A DNA stretch of 64,000 nucleotides from assembly GCF_001638985.1 (NCBI RefSeq), contig NW_017265149.1, positions 539,908 to 603,907 of the forward strand, written 5' to 3'. The position numbers and the translations under genes are program-made. Source of the stretch: Phycomyces blakesleeanus NRRL 1555(-). Taxonomy: Eukaryota > Mucoromycota > Mucoromycetes > Mucorales > Phycomycetaceae. The notes under the pieces are model-generated. The model made no database searches, was not told the origin of the DNA, and saw only the letters and a list, made by a program, of their open reading frames with translations. Positions 27,900-37,430 of this stretch are shown one piece after another (the stretch's first letter is position 1; the number at the start of each line of letters is the position of its first letter).

Positions 27900-27953
27900 A
27901 TCATTCAATTCATATTAATCAAAAACATCATTCAATTCATATTAATCAAAAAC
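27900..27953 (+). repeat. 27-bp perfect tandem duplication upstream of the peptide gene
   Basis: The unit starting ATCATTCAATTCATATTAAT is present twice back to back (27900-27926 and 27927-27953), ending 26 bp before the ATG of the secreted peptide gene. It probably lies in the 5' leader. Confidence 0.9.
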
Positions 27954-27979
27954 ATCAATTCATTCTTAAACTTTACATC

Positions 27980-28159
27980 ATGCGCTCTCCTATAGTTCAA
28001 ATCTTCTCTACTCTATGTTTTCTTGGACTCTTGGTAAACTTGACACAGGCAGCTCCGTATGCCCCTGGTGATTGGCGTTTGAAGTTTCACATGTATCGTC
28101 CAGTAGAAAAACCAACCGCAAAATGCATGTGGTATACCGCTAAAAATTTGTGTGCCTAA
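27980..28159 (+). CDS. Small secreted peptide, 59 residues
   Basis: A short intact gene. ATG at 27980 opens a 59-codon frame ending TAA at 28159. The N-terminus MRSPIVQIFSTLCFLGLLVN is a classic signal peptide, with a likely cleavage after LTQA (about residue 24). The mature part is about 35 residues, basic, with aromatic residues (DWRLKFHMYRP) and two cysteines (Cys49, Cys58) near the C-terminus that could form one disulfide. A TATATAA box lies ~100 bp upstream and AATAAATAAAG about 80 bp downstream may serve polyadenylation. It sits alone between the two composite repeat copies in very AT-rich DNA, yet its codons are more balanced than the surroundings. I do not recognise a family; small secreted signal or effector-like peptide is inference only. 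Confidence 0.62.
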   Translation: MRSPIVQIFSTLCFLGLLVNLTQAAPYAPGDWRLKFHMYRPVEKPTAKCMWYTAKNLCA

Positions 28160-29342
28160 GACCATCTTGCCTTGTTTTATATAAATTTACTCATTTTGAA
28201 TAGTATATAAATATATATTAATCAATGTAATATCGAAAATAAATAAAGTTAATACTTCTTTTTGTGACTTTGTAATATACATACTGAAACATAGAACAGA
28301 ATAGATTCTTTGAACTTTAATAAAATAATAAGGATTTCCACTTTTTATATTTTATTCTCATACATGTATACAATATGAAATCTGTATTGTATTTATTATA
28401 AGTGGTTTCATTGAGCTTAATATCTCTGTTTTGGCTACTAAAGACAAAATATAAAGTATTGAGCTACCTCAATTCGTAGGCATGCCTATATAACTAACAT
28501 TTTTTTTTGTTAAACGTAAGACGTATCGAATTTCTTTATAGGCTACAGAAGGTAGATATCTAAAAAATAGGGTTTAAGTTTTAGTGCAGCAATACTTTAC
28601 CCTATTCAAAGAATTAAAAGTAGTGTTTGATAAAATAATGCTAATTTTATATCTTATTCAATATATATATCCTTGGGAAATACTCGGTGGATTGAATGAA
28701 TACAATCTCTGTAATGCTTACATTAATAAGTATACAAATACTAGTCATATTTTTATTTTAAAGGGTTTATTATAGCATTATATAACAAATACAACAATTA
28801 TAATAGGTAACGACAGTGAATTTTTTTTTTTACCATTTTCTATTGATAATATTCTTTGGCTGATTTGCGAAGATTATCTTGTATGAGCGTAAAGCTTAGC
28901 ACTTGAAAATTATTTTGAAAAGTAGTACTTACCAATAGACACTATATATCTTTAGCCATAAGTTTGCAGTTCTAATATATCATTCACATCTCATAGTATA
29001 TGTTGAAGTAGATAACCAATTATTTCAGACAATTTAATTTTATTACTTTTATATAGACAAGCCTGATAAAGCTCAAAATAAATTATTATATGTAGAAATG
29101 GTTAATTTGATTGATACTTTCAATTTGAAAAAAAGAAAACGGCTTTAGATCAATGAGAGAATAGACATCTCTTATGTGTGTGCGTGTGTATTTAAAACAA
29201 TATATGAATGCTGGTTATAAGTAAAGATCCAAGAAATTAGTTAAAATATAGCAAAGATGTATTTAATGAATACAGAGTACAAAATTAATTTCTATTATTA
29301 TAAAATCAATATATAAAATACATTTTTATTGACATCAACTAT
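28160..29342. other. AT-rich spacer before repeat copy B
   Basis: The first ~100 bp should hold the 3' end of the secreted peptide transcript. The rest is AT-rich with no supported frame. Confidence 0.5.
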
Positions 29343-29904
29343 GTAATTGAATTAGAAGTAAAGTAGTTTAGCTTGGATATCAAAGAACTTGATAATTTAT
29401 TCACAAAAATACAATCAATAATTTGAAAATTTGATCTACTCTAAATATAAATATATTAGCTGGGATGGTCCAAATCCCAGTGTATGCTGTCGCAGGTCAG
29501 CACCATATTTTACTAGCTATTACATTTCTTCTTCGTGCCTTGTCCAGATCCAGAGGAGAGGGGGTCCAACGCCAGTCCATTCCATTGATTCTTTTTTGAT
29601 TTTTGATTTTCTTGTTTTTTGATTTGATTTTTTAATTTTTTTTTTGATTTTTTTTGTTTTTTTTTTTGCTTTTTTTTTATATTTTTTATGATTTGCTTTT
29701 CTTCATTTGATTTGATGAAATATTCTATTCTATTCAATTGTATAGTATAATCTGTTTTGATATTTTTTTAATAGACATGATGTGTCTTGATATGTCTTGG
29801 TCTGACTTGACTAGACTTGATTTGATATGTCTTGTCTTCAATTGATTTGGGTTGATTTGTATTGACTTGATATGATTTGTATAATGTTCATGGTCATAGA
29901 TACT

Positions 29905-30805
29905 GAGAGTGACTTTGTTAAAGGACGTCTTTAGATTTGATTTGAGAGAGAGTTTGAGAAAAGTAATCTTCAGATTTGGTGAAGAGAGACTTTGGAAAAA
30001 AACCACTTTCTGATATGAACCTAGAGAGGCTTTATTAGAAAACGCCTTGTTTTTTTAGCCGAGATAGATTTTGTAAAATGACATCTTCCGCTTTGATTAG
30101 AAAGATCTTGTAAAAGGACACCTGAAGATATGTGACAGGAGAGCCTTTGTAAAGAGTGCCATATAACTTGAGTGGAGAGTTACTTGGTAAAAGAACACCT
30201 TCCGATTTAAGCTGAGAAAGGTTTTGTGAAAGAGAACCTTCTGATTTGAGTTGAGAATTGGTAAAGACATCAACAGATTTGAGCCAAAAGAGACTTTGCT
30301 AAAGGACACATTCACGTTTGAATGAAGAGAGAGAAAGGGACTTTGTGAAAGAGAACCTTCCGATTTGAGTTGAGAGAGAGAGTTTGTAAAAAAACGCCTT
30401 TAGATTTGAGCGGAGGGATGCTTGGTAAAGGGACACCTTCCGATTTGGATTGAAAGAATTTGTTAAAGACCAACTTCAGATTTGAGCTAAGAGAGAGTTT
30501 GTGAAAGGACACCTTCAGTCTTGAATGAAGAGAGACTTTGGAAAAAGCGCCTTCAGACTTTAGTAAAGAGAGAGTTTGTGAAAGAACACCTCCAGATTTG
30601 AGTGAAGAGAGACTTTGGAAAGAGCGCCTTTTGACTTGAGTGGAGAGATATTTTGGAAAGAACATATTCCGATTTAAGTCGAGAGAGACTTTTTAAAAGG
30701 ACACCTTCAGTCTTGACCCAAGAGAAACTTTGTAAAGGACACATTGTGATTTGAGACAACAAAGATTTTGGAAAGCAGTACCCTCCAGTTTGAGTGGATA
30801 CAGAG
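29905..30805 (+). repeat. 39-bp degenerate minisatellite (copy B)
   Basis: The array matches 20180-21085 unit for unit, with scattered substitutions and small indels. Orthologous order of the imperfect units shows that both arrays descend from one array rather than expanding independently. Confidence 0.8.
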
Positions 30806-30883
30806 ACGCTTCGTTAACGAATGCATTGTTTTTGTTTTTGTTTTTGACATTGTTTTTGCTTTGTGTTTTTGATATTTTTTTTT

Positions 30884-30915
<32 letters not shown>

Positions 30916-31061
30916 TCTTTTTTTTCTTTTACAAAATATTGGAATGGATATTGGACTGGACAATGGACCCCCCCTTCCTGGACTTGAACAAGGCACTGGA
31001 CCCTATACTATACAACTGCGAAATATATATATTATTAGTTCTAAGATATTTGATACTCTAA

Positions 31062-31679
31062 TTAACAGCGTAATATTTTTGTGACGCCCAACTGAAATGG
31101 GTCCAGTTTTGTTTTGTGTTGTTTTTCAGAGAAAACACCAAGAGCAGGATTCCTTTGAATAGCTATATTGTTGCTATTGTGTTTCCGTAGTTCCTTCCGA
31201 AATATTTTCTTGCTTGCTGATGGAGGCCTGTAATAGATATACTGGTGCCACAGAATTGTCTGCAAAATCCATTCGGGGATCGCCAAAACCTTTTTTTTTA
31301 TGTATGAAACTACGGCCTTTGACCAACGTATAAAATTCATATTTGAAGAAATTGTTGACCCAGTGGAGATGCTTGAAGTGCTTTTGGCCGACCCATGAAA
31401 TGGTAAGCTACTGGGTTGTATAATTTGATGGTGCATTTTTGATAGCTTGATACAATTGACTTGATCACTTGAATACTTGAGGCGGGATATAGTGCTACAC
31501 ACAATTTTCTCGTGGGAAAGATTTACTACTGGATTGAATTTCCATGATTTTTTGTAGGAACGGGGGTATATAATTTTCTTAATGTGAGTCAGAGACCGGC
31601 CACCAAGTAGCTTGAACACCGTGCAAAATGCTTGATTTTCTTGGTTGATTGTATTGGTGAGCATCAGGAGACTTTGCAT
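31062..31679 (-). CDS. 205-residue hypothetical protein of the composite repeat (copy B)
   Basis: The same uninterrupted frame as at 21317-21934, differing at four residues (Arg to Ser in the IIQP motif, Gly to Arg in the YY-PP motif, Met to Ile in SNN-AIQ, Asn to Asp in KL-PF). No family is recognised. The parallel retention of a 205-codon frame supports but does not prove that it is a gene; the two copies are too similar for a selection test. Confidence 0.35.
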   Translation of the reverse strand: MQSLLMLTNTINQENQAFCTVFKLLGGRSLTHIKKIIYPRSYKKSWKFNPVVNLSHEKIVCSTISRLKYSSDQVNCIKLSKMHHQIIQPSSLPFHGSAKSTSSISTGSTISSNMNFIRWSKAVVSYIKKKVLAIPEWILQTILWHQYIYYRPPSASKKIFRKELRKHNSNNIAIQRNPALGVFSEKQHKTKLDPFQLGVTKILRC

Positions 31680-31719
31680 ATTTTTTTTACTGTCCTCTCA
31701 TTCCACCTTTGATAATTTC

Positions 31720-31885
31720 TTTTTTTGTTCTTTTTTTTTTCTTTTTTTGTTCTTTTTTTTTGTCCGTTTTTTTTTCTTTTTTTTTTGTTCTTTTTTTTTT
31801 GCTCTTTTTTTTTGTTCTTTTTTTTTTTGTTCTTTTTTTTTGGTCTTTTTTTTTTGTTCTTTTTTTTTTGTTCTTTTTTTTTCTA
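31720..31885 (+). repeat. T-run/GTTC microsatellite (copy B)
   Basis: Units of T runs followed by GTTC, GCTC or GTCC are repeated about ten times, followed by a (TA)n run. Unit number and sequence differ from copy A, as expected for slippage-prone DNA. Confidence 0.8.
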
Positions 31886-32929
31886 ATTTTTTCCTTTACA
31901 TATATATATATATATATATAAACATCCACTTTTTCTTTTTGCGTTTTAGAACCAGTCTGATATTGGCTTCCTGCTTGACTGATTCTGTCCTCATCAAACT
32001 TTGACTTGATAGTTTGCTAAAATTGATCTCTTGATATGACCTTTGATTGAATCTTGCTTTTCATTGGCAATCACTTGCGCACGTATTTGGACCCTAGATG
32101 TAGGTTGTTTGTCCTTGGTATACAGACATTGTTGATATTGCTTGCTTTAGCCTACTCTTCTTGACAGCTCCGAACATGACCCGGTTGACCCAATTAATCG
32201 AATCTTGATTCCATATATCGGCCAAATTTGAGGACAACTCATAATATGCTGGCTTGTGTTCAACCCATGGCTGTATTAAATACTCATAGCTGTCGATGAA
32301 ATTCTCGATATCCTATCCACTTGGTAGTAGATACTCTACTTGCATAGTGTCTACTATATATTGTAACCTTAATAGTATTGAAAAAAGCCAAGCGCTTGTT
32401 TCCTGAAGCCCATCTTGAGTAGTAGTCATATCAAATAAACGTGGTTTCTTAGATTTGTGATTGGTATGTGCTGTAAATTTGAGATACTTTTCTGCATCAT
32501 ACGCTTGGCTTATTGATTGTATCTCTTGTTGATAATCGGCTTGAAAGTATCATAGCAGATATTATAGACCCGCCAGCTGTATATTTTTAAGGACTGCCTA
32601 TTGTTTACTGTGGAATCCATTTGAAAGTCAATAAGATTGCCCCTAGACTTGAGTTAATACATCTATCGACTCTGCAGAATCCACTAGACGGAACCAGAGA
32701 CACACAAAAACTTGAATAATGTTTTTCTAGAACGCCAAGGGCCACAAAGGTTGACCAAATACGATTTATAGCTGCCACAAAACCAAACGTCCACGTTTTA
32801 TAACTTAAAATTTTGGTATCCATTTTCAAGATCAAAAACCAGGTTCATGGTAGCCCAAACGAATTACATAGCACAATCCATAAACAGAGATATTGAAGCA
32901 ATACGACACTCATGCGCTTGAGAACAAAA

Positions 32930-33780
32930 GCAGGAAACCCAGACAGGGAAATCTATTGACCCAATAGTCAAACGCCTGCGGACAGCAATCAAAAACAAAG
33001 AGAGACAAAAGCAGATACATGCGACAGTCAAATTCCTGAGAGCAACAACCAGACCAACAGACAAATAAACTCCAAGTACTCAGGAGTCAAGTGCTTGCGA
33101 ACAACAATCAGAAACACAGGAAAATAAAACTAAGTTTCACAAAAATCAAACGCCTGCAAGCAGCACCAGAAACATATGCAAACAAAGTTTGGATACGAGA
33201 TAGTCAAACGCCTGTGAATAGCAGCAAGTGACAAAGGGAGGCAAACCCCCGATACATGCAACAGTCAAATGCTTGAAAACAACAGCTAGACCAAAAGACA
33301 GATAAAGTCCAGGTATATGGTAGTCGAACACATGCGAGCAAAAATTAGAAACGCAGAAAAAAACCAAGTTTCACAGCAGTCAAAGGCCTGCAAGCAACAT
33401 CAGAGACGTATGCAAACGCCTACGAATAGCAACCAGAAACAAAGGGAGACAAAACCCAGATACACGCAACAGTCAAATGCCTGTAGGTAGCGACCAGACC
33501 AATAGACGAATAAAGTCCAGTTACGCAACAATCGCATGCTTGCAAACAACAATTCAGAGAAACAGGCAAAAAAAGCAAGTCTCACAGCAGCCAAAGACCT
33601 GCAAGCAGCACCAGAAATACATGCAAACAAAGTCCAGATACGTGGCAGTCAAATGCTGGAAATAAACAATCAGAAACACAGACGGCCAAAGTCCAGATAC
33701 ATGGATGACGATTGCCTGAAAATAACATCCAGAAACACAGACAGCCAAAGTCTAGACAACGAAACAAAAGGGACCAAGAA
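32930..33780 (+). repeat. ~60-bp degenerate minisatellite with ~240-bp higher-order period (copy B)
   Basis: Imperfect units of about 57-60 bp share CAGTCAAA, GCCTG, AACA-CAGAAACA and AAAGTCCAGATACA. Units fall into types that recur in order: the AGACCA-AGAC-AATAAA type appears at 33051, 33288 and 33496. The spacing of ~237 bp implies a four-unit higher-order repeat, with a ~30-bp deletion in the last interval. The array is in the same position in the element as the 60-bp array of copy A, and the core phrase CAACAACCAGAC is shared, suggesting common origin and separate homogenisation. Confidence 0.7.
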
Positions 33781-34272
33781 CGTCCAAACAAAATAGGGAA
33801 AACCAAGAACCCAAGAACTCGATTATAGCCTTGGGGGGTGGAACTCAAAAAGATTTCTACCAACCCGAAACTATTTTTTTTAAAAATAAATAAATAATTA
33901 AATAAATAAATTAGAGTTAATAAATTTTCAATATGTATAAATAATAAATATAGTAGTAAAAATATAAGTCAAAATTTTACCTTTTTGAGAACCAGAGGGT
34001 CACTACCACCACTTTCGAATATATGCAGACGGTGATTAACAGCAAGTGCAACGAGCCACAACTCAGCCTACACCTGCTCTGCATACATCGGTGTAGACAA
34101 CTCCACGTCTACCTTCCCTCTACTATCCAAAGACTTTGGACTCGGAACCAAACAAGCAAGCGGACCATGGCGTCAAACTTGAAAAAGAATGATTAGCCAG
34201 ACCTTTGAATATGCGAGCAATTGGAACCGAACGTAAAGGGGAATCTGACTACCGCCTGCTGACCCTGGCATC

Positions 34273-36198
34273 TCATGCTTCATCGTCAAAGTCACTCTCT
34301 TCTAACTCAGCAAGGAGATCTGCCAACACTGAGTCTTGCAGGGTGACGCCCTCGTCGTCATCTTCGTGTCCCTTATCCGAGTCCTCTTCGTCATCATCAT
34401 CATCTTCTTCACCTTCTAGGACTTCTTCTGGACTCTCGGGAGCGGTAGTCAGCCACGCCACAACACCAGGAATTGTGGTAGGCTCTGGTGTCTTATTCTC
34501 TGGCAACAACATGCCAGATTGGCCGGGAAGGCCAGCACCAGAATCAGATCCGGGGAGAAGAGGGGAAGATGGTAGTCTTGGACCCTCCTCTGGATTCCCC
34601 ACGAGATCTTCTGCAACTTGCTGTGGGACACAAGTCGCGCCTTTGTTGGTAATGTTTACCTGTTCAAGTGGGAATGGGCAAGCCACACCAGAAGCAGGAA
34701 ACATGGTTGTAGCACCAGAAACCGGAAACATGGTAGCCGCACCAGAGACAGAAAGTCTGGTGGCAGCACCAGAAGCGGGAAACATGGTGGTAGCACCAGA
34801 AACAGAGAACATGGTAGCCGCCATGATGGGAGAGGCTTTTGAGACTAAGCTCTCATCCCAGTACATGAGGCAATCATCTTGGTAGTGATCAAGGTTGCCC
34901 TTGATCCCTGGAACTACCTCGACGGCGAGGTCCATCAGACTGTCGCCATACAAGTCTTCTGGAACCATCGCTAGTTCGTCATTTATGTTGTACCAGCAGG
35001 CTGTGGAGACGCCTGCAACAACGACACCGGCATACTCGACATCAAGCATTTCGGAAGATTCTGGCTCAGAGATTATACTCATTGCACAGTTGGTATCTTC
35101 CTCATCTGCATCCGTCAGCATCTGCTCCAAAGGAGCGTCAAAGGTGGACACAAAGTCCATGCTTTCTTGTTGCCCGAAGGCAAAAAGACCTCCGACCAAC
35201 GCAGGACACTGAGGAACCTCCTCCGACCAGACAGTGTTTTCTCCGTACCAGCAGTCCTCCATAGCCGAAGCCATCTCTACTCCAGCCGCACCCACTTGTT
35301 GGGCAGTGTACACGGAGAGATTCTGGCCAGCCCGAAGGTCTTCACTAGTATCCTCGATTGACATAGAGCCAAAGAGAGATACCAGATTGGAAATTTCTAT
35401 GAGGATCATCTCCTGGCCAGAGGAAGGAAGCTCACCAACCAAAGAAAAGCTTGGTTTCTGTTCAGTAAATGATCCTTGCTCAGGGGAACAAGGCAAAGCA
35501 AGGGAACACACAGTTACAGAAACACTGGTATGGACTTTATCATAGCAAATGCTATGTGGTTCGTCCTGGATACCGTCTTTCAACGGCTCTGGAGTAGATC
35601 CAATGAGCTTAGAAGGGCTCGCCTTTGGAACTAGCACCTCAAACATCTGCTCCTCCAGTTCCTCCCCATAATATGGGAGTCTGGTTCGGACCAAGCGTTT
35701 GAGTCCCTGGTTCTCATGACGCACTGGAATGTACGCCACTTGTTCCATGTGGGAACGCTTGTCATCTTCACAAACTGTTGAGTTCATCCGATGGCAGATG
35801 CTGTTCTGTTGATTCACGGAAGTAGAACTAGAAAGACCTTCGACATCACCGGCACCATTAATCTCCGAAGAGACACCAAAACAAGATATAGGCCTCAAGG
35901 CGTCTCCAAGGGAGCCACCACGGCAGGAACCAGAAGAAAATATCTCCGACGAAGTACGGAAAGACTGCAAGCAACCTTCATCGTCTGACATATGGTCAAT
36001 GTTAGTATCTGTGTTGATGTTACAGTGCTCAATAGCTGTCTTACCTTCGTGGATTACTTTCATCCTGTTTGAGAATAAGCCCATGTTAAACACAGAGGGG
36101 ACTGAGATAGAGGATATAGCTGCAAAAAGCAGTGCGCAAAAGTAGGCTGAGGCAAGACATAAAGTCTGCAAGGCAAGTTGGATGGGATAGGAAATCAT
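34273..36198 (-). CDS. 641-residue acidic repeat-element protein, unknown function
   Basis: Long intact intronless frame from ATG at 36198 to the stop at 34273. I do not recognise a family. The first ~30 residues (MISYPIQLALQTLCLASAYF...) are hydrophobic and could be a signal peptide or membrane anchor. The rest is acidic and Ser/Glu-rich with few aromatics. About 27-bp repeats (34680-34830) encode five units like GATTMFPAS. The C-terminus has an acidic block (EEDDDDDEEDSDKGHEDDDEG) before LADLLAELEESDFDDEA. Codon use is far more GC-rich than the surrounding DNA. A decayed homologue lies in repeat copy A at 24740-25600, so the gene belongs to the composite repeat. Open length and composition make a real gene likely. 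It is not clearly a transposase: no catalytic motif is visible. Confidence 0.6.
   Translation of the reverse strand: MISYPIQLALQTLCLASAYFCALLFAAISSISVPSVFNMGLFSNRMKVIHEGKTAIEHCNINTDTNIDHMSDDEGCLQSFRTSSEIFSSGSCRGGSLGDALRPISCFGVSSEINGAGDVEGLSSSTSVNQQNSICHRMNSTVCEDDKRSHMEQVAYIPVRHENQGLKRLVRTRLPYYGEELEEQMFEVLVPKASPSKLIGSTPEPLKDGIQDEPHSICYDKVHTSVSVTVCSLALPCSPEQGSFTEQKPSFSLVGELPSSGQEMILIEISNLVSLFGSMSIEDTSEDLRAGQNLSVYTAQQVGAAGVEMASAMEDCWYGENTVWSEEVPQCPALVGGLFAFGQQESMDFVSTFDAPLEQMLTDADEEDTNCAMSIISEPESSEMLDVEYAGVVVAGVSTACWYNINDELAMVPEDLYGDSLMDLAVEVVPGIKGNLDHYQDDCLMYWDESLVSKASPIMAATMFSVSGATTMFPASGAATRLSVSGAATMFPVSGATTMFPASGVACPFPLEQVNITNKGATCVPQQVAEDLVGNPEEGPRLPSSPLLPGSDSGAGLPGQSGMLLPENKTPEPTTIPGVVAWLTTAPESPEEVLEGEEDDDDDEEDSDKGHEDDDEGVTLQDSVLADLLAELEESDFDDEA
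34680..34830 (-). repeat. 27-bp repeat within the 641-codon gene
   Basis: Five units on the plus strand like GCACCAGAAACCGGAAACAT, giving 9-residue repeats GA(A/T)TMFP(A/V)S on the coding strand. Frame is kept in every unit. Confidence 0.8.
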
Positions 36199-37430
36199 GA
36201 GAAATCGCGGGAAGAGAGGTATATGGAAAAAAATGAAAAAATTGAAAGGTTGATGCTTCTTTTATAGACAATTTGTCTATCTCATTCCTTGTTGATGGTA
36301 CTGCTGTTTCTTTGTGACAGCTACTACATTACTCATTCAATCATAGAGCAAAGAATGTAGCTAGGAGTTTTTCTTTGTATTTCTTTCAATTTTCACTTCT
36401 TTCCGTAATGATATGTATGTAGTAAAGAGTAGTAATTTAATTTTAACAGCTAACATTAATTTAAGACCAAAAAAAAATTGAATTAAATATCGCCTAAAAA
36501 TGTGTCGGTGCATTAAAGCAGTGGAATTTTTCTTTTAAAAAGTACTAGAAAATGAAAGAGAATGTTGAAGCAAATAAGTAAAAAAAAAAATTATAGCCAA
36601 ATAGTTAATCAATATCTAGAAATAGAGGTTTTTTTCTTTTATTACTTAAAGCTGATCTGTGCTCTGTTTATATAATGTAATCAAATATATGAACTCAAGG
36701 AAAACAAGCAGAAAACCAGTGATTTATATAGACAGCCAATTTGCAAAATGTTATAGCAAAAGAAAAATATTTTGTGCCTATCACTTAAAGTTAGTGATAG
36801 TATGATTAGATCGACCAATTTTTTAAGAGAGTAGATCCTTCATTTTTGAAGAGACCGTGTATTTCTTAGCAAAAATGTTGTTGGAATGAATTATAAATGA
36901 TATTAAAACTAAAGAACAGAAAAATTGTCTACATGATTTGTATGACTATTAGTAGAAAAATGTTGGGGGTATTGGAAGATCTTGAAGATGGAGTGATACA
37001 CGTTTGTATCAACTAGTGTACTCTGATCGGCCTGAGAAATGATAAATGTAAGATGAGCTATGTTCATAAAGATCTTCATTAGTTAAATACTGACATGCTA
37101 TCAGTAATAAATAAAGAGAAAAAGTACTTGATTTCACTAATATTATTCCTGGACTTTTGTCTCAAACTTCACGCAAAATTTACTGGTTTAATATTATACA
37201 CAAGCAGCTTCATTGTTGCTTTCTTACTGTCTTTTATACAATATCAGCTCGACCGTATAATACGAACAATAATATTGTTTGATAATTCTACAATTATTTG
37301 ATTATCTTGAATGTTTTTAATTGTAGTAACTGTTATCTTTAATGTCTATGCTAAACACATATTATCGGAAGCACTATAGAATGACTCTTAATTCATTTAT
37401 ATGTATAATTTAAATACTACTTTGAAAAAG

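Larger units (their letters stand above)
29343..37430 (+). repeat. Composite dispersed repeat, copy B (with intact 641-codon gene)
   Basis: Second direct copy of the composite repeat, in the same orientation as copy A and 9.7 kb downstream. It keeps every part: 39-bp minisatellite (29905-30805), 205-codon ORF (31062-31679), GTTC/T tract, a ~60-bp minisatellite of different sequence (about 32930-33780), the 641-codon gene and its upstream flank. It also contains a 45-bp stretch absent from copy A near 29795-29840. Ends are defined only by loss of similarity; transposition genes are not recognised. Confidence 0.85.

Noticed and set aside
34205..34885. 226-codon plus-strand frame opposite the 641-codon gene
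   Set aside because: It is a shadow of the GC-rich minus-strand gene; its Ser run is the complement of the acidic block and the frame is not kept elsewhere.
19649..37430. Terminal inverted repeats for the composite element
   Set aside because: The left end (GTAATTGAATTAG) and the faded right end show no reverse-complement match, and no target-site duplication could be placed.
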